Source of the DNA: Brachionus koreanus
Lineage: Eukaryota > Rotifera > Eurotatoria > Ploima > Brachionidae
Direction of reading: 5' to 3'
DNA: 40,252 nt
Assembly (NCBI GenBank): GCA_016987375.1
Contig: PJRA01000493.1
Location: forward strand, 1,288,354-1,328,605
Numbering within the stretch: the first letter of the stretch is position 1; each line of letters opens with the position of its first letter. Positions 32,930-40,252 of the stretch are shown piece by piece. Under the pieces are notes generated by a model. It saw only the letters and a list, made by a program, of their open reading frames with translations. It searched no databases and was not told the origin of the DNA. The translations under genes were made by a program, and so were the position numbers.

Positions 32930-33110
32930 AAAAAACGATGAAAAATCAAGACCGGAGTCAGTCCTTTCAAAGGGTACCATGTACGCCTGAAGGGCTAGAG
33001 CGCCCAAGCAATACACTAATCCGGAACCATACTTAAAAAACAATACAAAGACTATGTGTTTATAAGTTTGCAAAATTTCAGTTTTGTCCGATTTTCTGAT
33101 CACATTTAAA
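32930..33110. repeat. GC-richer SINE-like island
   Basis: GACCGGAGTCAGTCCTTTCA and the following bases to GGAACCATAC stand out in composition. TTTCAAAGGGTACC recalls a pol III B box. No target duplication was identified. The 61-codon minus-strand ORF here is probably fortuitous. Confidence 0.35.
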
Positions 33111-33948
33111 TCTTGATTTGAAAATTTTGCAAAACATTATGACTCATCCGTTAAAATATTTCTTTCAAAATTTTTATCTAATAATTACTTAATTTATAAT
33201 CAAATTAGAATATTTGAATAAAAATTGTCACTAAATTATAGAAAACAATTAACTAAAACAATATATTTAGCTTATAAGGAAATTGAAATTTTTACATAGC
33301 TAACTCTATTCATAAATTATTAAATCAAACACTTAGTTTAACCTAGATTTAGAAATGTTAAAACTGGCCAATATAGAAAATAAATACATTGACAAATGCT
33401 TTTTCAATGTCAAAATATCATTAGTTTATTAACATTGATTTCGATTTAAAATTTATGAATTTTAATTATAGAAATTTTAAGCATAAAAAGCTAGAAAAAA
33501 GACCGAGTCGATTAGGGCCTATAAGTAGAGTGCATTTTGAATCTAAATTTAAGTAAACCTTTTTTTTTTTTATTTTTTCTTAATTATTAATTCGTCAACC
33601 ACAGGTGCAAAAAGACACATTTAGCTCTCTTTTTCGACCTGTTTATTATTTCAATAATTAGCAAAAAATAAAAATAGAAAAAATTTTTTTTATTCATACA
33701 TGAACAAAAATTTCCAAAAAATATTTTAATTATTTTTCCAATTTATTCAGGTTGTGATCATTCAAATTTGGTTACCAACATACTCGACAATCTTTTTAAG
33801 AATTAATTTTTTCCTTTCCTTTAAAACGAATGACTCATTTTGCATTTAATTAAAATATCGTACACGTTTAAACTATTTATTTTTTTCTTTGTTGCTTACG
33901 AATCATTATTTTAAACTCAAGCTTCTTTTCGTGTTAAATTTTGTTTAG
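33111..33948. other. upstream region of the neurobeachin gene
   Basis: AT-rich; no ORF. Probably contains the promoter and 5'UTR. I cannot place a core promoter. Confidence 0.45.
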
Positions 33949-33955
33949 AACTATG
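33938..33955 (+). promoter_or_regulatory. acceptor-like site next to the neurobeachin start
   Basis: ATTTTGTTTAG ends at 33948, four bases before the ATG at 33953. It is compatible with a 5'UTR intron or spliced-leader trans-splicing, as at the RIM start. Confidence 0.45.
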
Positions 33956-34753
33956 GATGATCCAAGCGATCAGTTAAAAGAAAACAATGCCGAATTAGGT
34001 GAGCCAAAACCCGAAGCGGAAACTTGTGTCACAGAGGCAGAGAGTGTGACCGAGCCGGAAAATCAAGCGGTCGAGTCAAAAACAAACGACGAATTCACAT
34101 ATTTCTCGCTGGGCTCGAAGCCAGACGAGGCCGAAGAGACCGAGGAGGCCAAACCTGTGGAAATAGCCGATGAAACGCTTTCTGAGCAAGTCAATGAAGA
34201 GACTGACGAGCAGGCGGAGGTTGTCCAAGAACAAGAGACCAAAGAGGACCTTGAGCCTAGGGAGAATGTGGCCGAGGAAGCTGGCAAAGAATCGACGCCC
34301 GTCGACAACGAATCAGATGCTCTTTTGGACCTCAAAAAGCTCTCAATTGATGACATGATCGAAAAAGTTCGCAACAATCAAGTGGCTAATAAAGATGTTT
34401 GCAACTATGTGCTAAACATGCTAGTCGATGGTGAATTCGATTTGGAGAAAAATTTTGTCATAAAAAATCACACAACTATTTTGCTAATGATGCAAGTGAT
34501 CAAATGTGCTGACAAGCATTTAAAAGCCGAGCTTTGGAGCCTATTTACAGCTATTTTGCGCAAAAGTTATTTGAATCTACAAGCGTGTGTGGACATTGGT
34601 CTAATTGAAACTGCATTGCATGAGCTTGAGGGTGCCGATCAAGTGTGTGCTGATCTAATTGTTGAAATGTTAACTGTCTTGGCTAATTATAACATAACTG
34701 TTGAGGAGCTAAAGGCTATTTTTAGTTGGCTTAAAGGCGAAGATCAATCATGG
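33953..34753 (+). CDS. neurobeachin exon 1: acidic extension and first ARM repeats
   Basis: Residues 1-267, starting at ATG 33953 (MDDPSD). The first 120 residues are Glu-rich ([25 protein letters not shown]), unlike the Gly-rich N-terminus of vertebrate NBEA. Then [31 protein letters not shown] and [20 protein letters not shown] match NBEA closely. The donor is TGG|GTTTGT at 34754, phase 0. Confidence 0.94.
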
Positions 34754-37700
34754 GTTTGTTTTTATTTAAAAATAACAATTAAACGACAATAATCAAATTT
34801 TATTTAGAAAAAAAATTCCGTTAAATTATTGAATGTTTTAAAGGCTATGCCTCATCGATATGGACCCGATGAGTTTTTTAGTTTTCCTGGTAAAAAAGCA
34901 TCAGTTAGTATAATTTTTAGAATATTTTCGCTTATTTATTTAAAAAAAAAAAGTTGCTTTGCTTTTGTTTTAAATTTGGAAAGAAATAATTTTTTTAATT
35001 GATCTGAGTGAATCTTTTTTTTGTTTTTTTCTTTTTTTTTAAAATTCATTGTTTGACTAATTTAGAGCATTGAAAATCAAAAAATCGGATTAAAAAAATT
35101 TATTTTTTGATTATTATTGACCTTTATGAAAAAAAAAAGATATATTTTTTTTAAAGTTAAATTAATGTCTTCAACTATATATCATATTTTTTGGCAATAT
35201 TCGATCAATTAAGTTCTTTTTTTATCCTGCAATACTTGAATATAAGTGCTGCATTAATTTTAAAAGTATTTTGATGATTTAAATTATCCTAGGACTAAAA
35301 ATTTATATAACCTTATCTAATAAAATAAACGAAAGTTCGGTCATCAAAAAATTTTTTTGTATTGGAAAATTTTTCATTTCAATAAAGTGACTTTTAAAAA
35401 TTAAATTTATTAATAACATTTTTCCATTTATTCTTTTATTTTATTTATTTATTTTAAATTGTTTTTTTTTGTCTCATGGGCAGAATAGAATTAAACCTTA
35501 AAATGCAATAGAAACAATTATATAAAAAAATCTATGTTTAAGTGGTCATTTAACATTTTGCAAAAATAAAAAAATAAAAATAGCTGGTTAAGTAAAAACA
35601 TGCAAATATTGATTTTGAACCAATTCTGTGTAAAGATTAAAGGCATTTCTCAACTTTTTTACCACTATTCTATTCAATAAATTTCCAGATAAAATTGCTA
35701 TCACCAATCGAGAGACCTAAGTACAGACCTAAGTTTGTGATATCTCAAAACCATTATGGCATATATAGAAATAGAAAAAATTTAAAATAAAAGAGGTAGC
35801 ACTAAATTTCTTTCATTTGAATCAAGTTTTTGGGATTGAAAATTTTTGGAATAAAATAAATCTTTTGATGATCGAACTTTTTATATTTGAAATAAGGTAT
35901 TTTTCTCAATACCTTTCATACTATTTTAAACAAGAGACATGAATTAAATTTTTTTTTAACTTAAAAACATTTTATGTTGAAAAATAACTCAAATATATGA
36001 ATTTTTTGACTGAATTAGTAGCACCATTATAAAGTAAATTCATCAGTTATCAAACATAAATGAACATGAATTTTTCTTTTTTGCTAAAAGAAGCACGACT
36101 CTTTGAAAAAAAAACGATCTATTCGAGATGTCTTTATTTTTATTTTGATCTTGACAAAAAAGAGACTAAAAATTTTTTTTCTTCAAATACTAGCAATTAC
36201 CTTTTAATTGTGAAAAGTTGTTATCTTTAGCTTTTTCATTTTTCTTTATATTTTGGTGAGCTTTTAGAGCTGATTTTGATTCGATATTTAAAAAAAAGCA
36301 AATTTCTTAAATTAATTAACTATAGAAAATTTTTAAAAATCAATTTGTCAAAATTAATGTAAAAAATTAAATTAGTACTTATAATTTTTTTAAAATTATT
36401 TATAATTATCCAAAATCTTAATTGAAAAGCAAATTTTTTACTAAAGATTTTCGCATTTTTTAAATCAATTTAACATTTCGAAAAGGATTGTTTCAGAAAA
36501 TATAATTAAGTAAATTCAAACATATGATTTTTAATATTTTGTAATTTGACAAGCTGATTTAGAAAAATTAAATTTCAATAATTTTTATTTTTAAATTTTT
36601 TTAAAAATGATAATCTAAATTTTTATTTTAAACACAAATTTAACAGAGCAATAAGACAGTGAGTGTGACCATTTTTTTAACTTTATTTTAACTTATTTGT
36701 TCTTGTGTATTGCAATAATCAGCTTTGATTATTTATTCTAATTTTAAATTGAAATGCATCTCTATTTATTGTTTAAGCGGTGAATGTTTATGCTTAATTT
36801 TAAATTAACTTAAGAATTCGAGATGTAATTCAATTCAATTAATTATTAATTATTAATTATTAAATTTAATATTAATTAAAATATTTCTAATTATGGTTTA
36901 AATATTAACATTTTAATAGACATCTTCATATTAAAATTTAAAATAATTTTTTTTCTCAAAGGGAATTTCTTTGCCACCAATTCGCAATTGGCCATACCAG
37001 AACGGGTTTACTTTTTCAACATGGTTTAGAATAGATCCAGTAAGCGGCTCAAATGTTGAGAAAGAAAAACCATATCTTTTTTGGCTAGGAACAAATAAAG
37101 GCATCGGCTATACGGCCTTTTTTATGGGCTCATGCTTAGTTCTTAGCTATAAAACAAAGCCCAATGGAAAAGACATGCAGCATTGTATTCAATTTGAATT
37201 CAAGCCAAGAGAATGGTACATGATAACAATTAGCCACATTTACAATCGATGGTCAAAAAGTCAAGTTCTTTGCTATATAAATGGTTATCACTTTTCCACG
37301 GCAGCTATGCCCTTTTACATTGATCAAAATGAAGTGTTTGATAAATGTTTTATTGGATGTACTCCTGACGCAAACGAAATGAATCTATTTAGTGGCCAAT
37401 TGAGCTCGATTTATATGTTCAGTTATGCTTTGGAATCGCCTGTCATTGATGCTATTTACAATTTAGGACCATCTTACAAAAATCAATTTCGCTTTGAAAA
37501 TGAAACAGCTCATTTGCATTTAAAAAATGAAGCAAGAAAATTACTCTATGATGGTAAACTAACCCAGTCTATTGTTTTTATATACAATCCAGTTAATTGT
37601 GACTCACAGCTAATTTTGCAGTCGGCTCCTAAACACAATTTATCAAATTATTTTTCTCATAATGCTCATGCTTTGATGCTCAGTGATGTAAAAGCAGTCA

Positions 37701-38831
37701 AAACAGCGTCTATATACAGCGTGCTTTTGTCTATTGGTGGTATTCAAGTCATGTATGTTCTCTTTGGTCAACTTGATTACAAACAAACTGATTATGAAGT
37801 TGACTACACTGTCTGGTAAGTAGTCGAACGGATTATTGTTCATATTAATTTTCTCAAAAAAAAAACGCACAAATTTTTTTTTCAAATTTAACTTTTGAGA
37901 TTAATTTTGTGTTTTTTTTTTATTTAACTATTTTTTTTTTTACATTGGAAAAAATCTTTACTAAGTTAAAAATATTTATCTACTAAGTGTTCCTTTAAAT
38001 ATCAAGCTGAAGTAAAAATAATTTTTTATTTTTTTTTCAATTTTAAAAAACATAAAAAATGTTAACAAAAAAAATTGTTTAGCTAAATTTATTAAGCTAT
38101 CAATTTTTATGTATCTAAGAAACTAACCGCTTTTTTTTAAAGTAATTCTTTGATAGAAATACTATGCGATATGATTGAAATATCCTACAATGTTCAAATT
38201 CAAATGATCAACTCCAAAGGTTTATTAGCTATAAGCTACTATTTGGAAAAAGTAATTTACACAACTAAAAAAAAAATGCTCAGTCAAAATTAAAATGTCT
38301 TTTTTTAGGCTTCAAGAGACCACATAACTGTTTCTGTTCTCAATTCAATTCTTAAATTAACTAAATATCTTGTTTTATTGCCCAATCCAAACGGAACTAT
38401 TCTCCTTAAACAGTTGCTTGACCATATTCTATTCAATCCTTCAATTTGGATCTACTGTTCTGTCGAAGTAACCTTTATTTATTTAATTTAATTGTGTAAT
38501 CTTTTTTTGTTGTTGCCAGGTTCAAACTAAATTGTATTCATATTTGGCCACAGAATTTGTCAATGATCTTAACATTTATATCAACATACGGCGAATTTCG
38601 GCAGTAATTCAAACAATTCATGCTATAAAATACTATTATTGGGTTGTCGATCCTCGAGATCGAAGTGGTTTTGAGCCCAAGTCAAATGAATCATTGAGAC
38701 CTAATAGAAATACAATTATTCAGTTGAGAGCTTATATGCTTTTGTTTGTCAAAGAATTGGTCACCAAAGAAAACGGAGTTCAGCAAGAAGAGCTTCAAGC
38801 ATTGCTTAATTTTCTCCACACAGTTAATGAA
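33953..38831 (+). CDS. NBEA (rugose): neurobeachin, N-terminal half, six exons, continues beyond right edge
   Basis: BEACH-family scaffold that binds PKA RII and governs traffic of receptors to the synaptic membrane. Exons: 33953-34753, 34808-34903, 36962-37815, 38143-38251, 38309-38467, 38520-38831. All introns are GT-AG and phases agree (0,0,2,0,0, then 0 open). They encode about 777 residues: an acidic extension (1 to about 120), armadillo-like helices, the concanavalin-A-like lectin domain (exon 3), then further ARM repeats. Alignment with vertebrate NBEA is nearly collinear through KYYYWV and the block before DENIHDVL. DUF4704, DUF1088, PH, BEACH and WD40 are expected to the right of the window. 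NBEA is preferred over LRBA because of the close ConA and ARM match; an invertebrate single-copy orthologue would equal both. Confidence 0.95.
34808..34903 (+). CDS. neurobeachin exon 2
   Basis: 32 codons after a 54-bp intron: [19 protein letters not shown] and PDEFFSFPG, matching VKLLSVLNQMPQRHGPDTFFNFPG of NBEA. An earlier G|GTAAAA donor would give phase 1 and break the next junction, so the donor TCA|GTTAGT at 34904 is chosen. Confidence 0.92.
34904..36961 (+). other. neurobeachin intron 2
   Basis: 2.06 kb, AT-rich, no ORF or repeat recognised apart from a short ATTAATTATTA microsatellite near 36840-36865. Confidence 0.85.
36962..37815 (+). CDS. neurobeachin exon 3: concanavalin-A-like domain
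   Basis: 284 codons plus 2 nt. Opens [20 protein letters not shown] (vertebrate [19 protein letters not shown]), with [20 protein letters not shown], the FIGCTPD and [12 protein letters not shown] strands, and later [22 protein letters not shown] and SIGGIQV. The start follows acceptor TCTCAAAG at 36961; the TTG at 36971 is not an initiator. The donor is TG|GTAAGT at 37816, phase 2. Confidence 0.96.
38143..38251 (+). CDS. neurobeachin exon 4
   Basis: 109 nt, phase 2 in (completes a Cys codon) and 0 out: [20 protein letters not shown] and [12 protein letters not shown], matching LLAFLVELL and KGFLVIGYLLEK of NBEA. Introns of 327 and 57 bp flank it. Confidence 0.93.
38309..38467 (+). CDS. neurobeachin exon 5
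   Basis: 53 codons: [15 protein letters not shown] and [18 protein letters not shown], matching SSRVHITRAVL and LLKQLCDHILFNPAIWIH. Acceptor TTTTTTTAG, donor GAA|GTAACC. Confidence 0.94.
38520..38831 (+). CDS. neurobeachin exon 6
   Basis: 104 codons: [52 protein letters not shown] and [14 protein letters not shown], matching the NBEA ARM region. Acceptor TTGTTGCCAG, donor GAA|GTGAGT at 38832, phase 0. Confidence 0.95.
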
Positions 38832-40252
38832 GTGAGTAATCTCTCTTAGTTATCTTAACATCTGATTTTATTATCAACTAATTATTTAATGTCATCAAAT
38901 TATTTTTTTTCTAACTATTTAAAAAGTTAAATTTTAATCAAAATATTTAAAGATCTTTTGATAATTGGATAGTGCTAAGCTTGGGAATACTTTCAACAGT
39001 TGTATGTAAAACATTCCAATCGAGAATGGCTGGTCTATCTAAAACTTTCTTTTTTTGAAGGCTCATTAAATCAATACTAAATTTCTTAAATCAATTTTAT
39101 ATCCTTTTTTTTAGTTTTTGCTGTTTCTGAAAGGCCTTCAATCCAACAATGACACAACAGTGCCAAAATTTCAAAATTGTCATTTTTTTTTTTTATTAAG
39201 AAAACAAAGAGTTCGACAGATCATTTTGAAGAACATTCAATTTAAAATCAAAAATATCCAACCTTTTAAAAAATTAAATGATATTTAATATAGAAATAAT
39301 TGGATAGTCTCTGACATTTCTTAAGCTCCTTAATTCGGAATCCAACCAAGGACTTGACTGAAATTTTTTTTTATTTTTAATTCTTTTAATGGACAACATG
39401 ATTCTATAGCTAGTATTTACTTTATCTTTTACATAATTTCATTTTTCTTCTATACACGGAAGCTTATGAAATGTCTTATTATGATATAAATCTAAATGTT
39501 ATTAAATTCAAAAGTCAGTTTTTTTTTTAGGAAAAAATTTTTATTCATTTTTTATAAGACATGTCATAAAAGTTAAATTCTGTTTTTTTTTTTTAAAACA
39601 GTATTCATTTTTTACTGACATGTCATTATATTCGGATAATTAAACAATTCTTTAATATCAAATGTTAATGAAAAATTCCATAAAAAGTTAATAATCAGTA
39701 GAAGCTGGCTTATAGCTGAAAATAAAATTAATATTTTTTTCGCTTTAAATTAAATTATTTAGAAGGTCACCTGATATTAATGAGTTTAATAAGTATTTGA
39801 GATTTAAACTAGACCAGCATATTTAAATGCTTAATATTAAAGTCTTAAATGGAATTTTAAAATTATTGCTGTAATTGCTGACTATAAATTTAAAAGTTTT
39901 TATTTTTTTCTTCCATTGTTTTTTCCCAAAGCCACGTTATTTCTGTTTGATCGTTTCATTTCTTTCAGTTTCCTTTCAGCTGTTTTCCCTAAATTAATTT
40001 TTATCCTTGAGGTTCATTATGATGAATTAATTCAATGCTCAAACTAATTTTTTTAAAATTGATCGCCAGGATCACTAGAAACCTAAAGAATTAAAACTTG
40101 CATAGATAAAACTAAAAATTTTAGATATCTATAAATCATTTTCATAAATTAGGTAATAGGTAAATGAACTGCAGTGTAATAGAAAACACGTTGCTAATTA
40201 AAATTAGCTAAGGAAGTTAGAACATTATTTTTATCAATAGCATTTTTGAATG
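38832..40252 (+). other. neurobeachin intron 6, runs off the window
   Basis: AT-rich with no exon matching the next NBEA block. An 11-bp AATTGGATAGT motif occurs twice (about 38964 and 39298), and two similar CATTTTTTATAAGACATGTCAT / CATTTTTTACTGACATGTCA segments lie near 39547 and 39606. Confidence 0.75.

Noticed and set aside
34063..34377. Minus- and alternative-frame ORFs over neurobeachin exon 1
   Set aside because: Shadows of the Glu-rich coding frame (Ser-rich complement).
34808..34889. Shorter neurobeachin exon 2 ending at G|GTAAAA
   Set aside because: Leaves phase 1, which does not fit the phase 0 start of exon 3; the later donor also restores the expected residue count.
1..40252. 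CRISPR arrays, operons, rRNA or tRNA genes
   Set aside because: Eukaryotic intron-bearing sequence; no regular spacer array and no tRNA cloverleaf or rRNA segment recognised.

Overview
This is an animal nuclear window, strongly AT-rich, with short GT-AG introns (54, 56, 59, 61 and 75 bp among the small ones) mixed with long repeat-filled ones. Two conserved neuronal genes lie head to head. The genome type suggests a small invertebrate; a monogonont rotifer would fit, but that is inference and the species cannot be fixed from the sequence.

Left part, minus strand (about 3.87-18.97 kb): a RIM (unc-10 / RIMS) active-zone scaffold gene. I joined nine exons by homology and matching intron phase. 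They encode, in order, the Rab3-binding helix, an eight-cysteine FYVE-like zinc finger, a long low-complexity acidic linker, the PDZ domain, a divergent C2A domain built from several short exons, and a RIM-BP-type SH3 ligand. The C2B domain is not visible and presumably lies left of the window. An uninterrupted 309-codon ORF of unknown function (7510-8439) sits inside a RIM intron on the same strand.

Middle (about 19-33.9 kb): about 15 kb without a recognisable host gene, mostly old mobile elements. It holds non-LTR (LINE) reverse-transcriptase relics, a hAT transposase pseudogene, a KRBA2-like integrase tail with a cysteine cluster, LTR-like repeats, a SINE, several foldback or MITE elements and a pair of inverted copies of an AT-hook protein gene. 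Several elements are nested, so relative insertion order can be read directly.

Right part, plus strand (33.95 kb to the edge): the 5' part of a neurobeachin (NBEA / rugose) gene. Six exons give about 777 residues: an acidic N-terminal extension, armadillo-like repeats and the concanavalin-A-like domain. The DUF4704, PH-BEACH and WD40 parts must lie beyond the right edge.

Both genes serve neurosecretion (RIM at presynaptic release sites, neurobeachin in membrane traffic to synapses), but nothing here shows that they are co-regulated. In both, an AG acceptor-like site lies within about 5 nt of the first ATG, compatible with a 5'UTR intron or with spliced-leader trans-splicing. A 230-base gap (14295-14524) lies exactly between two identical inverted arms.
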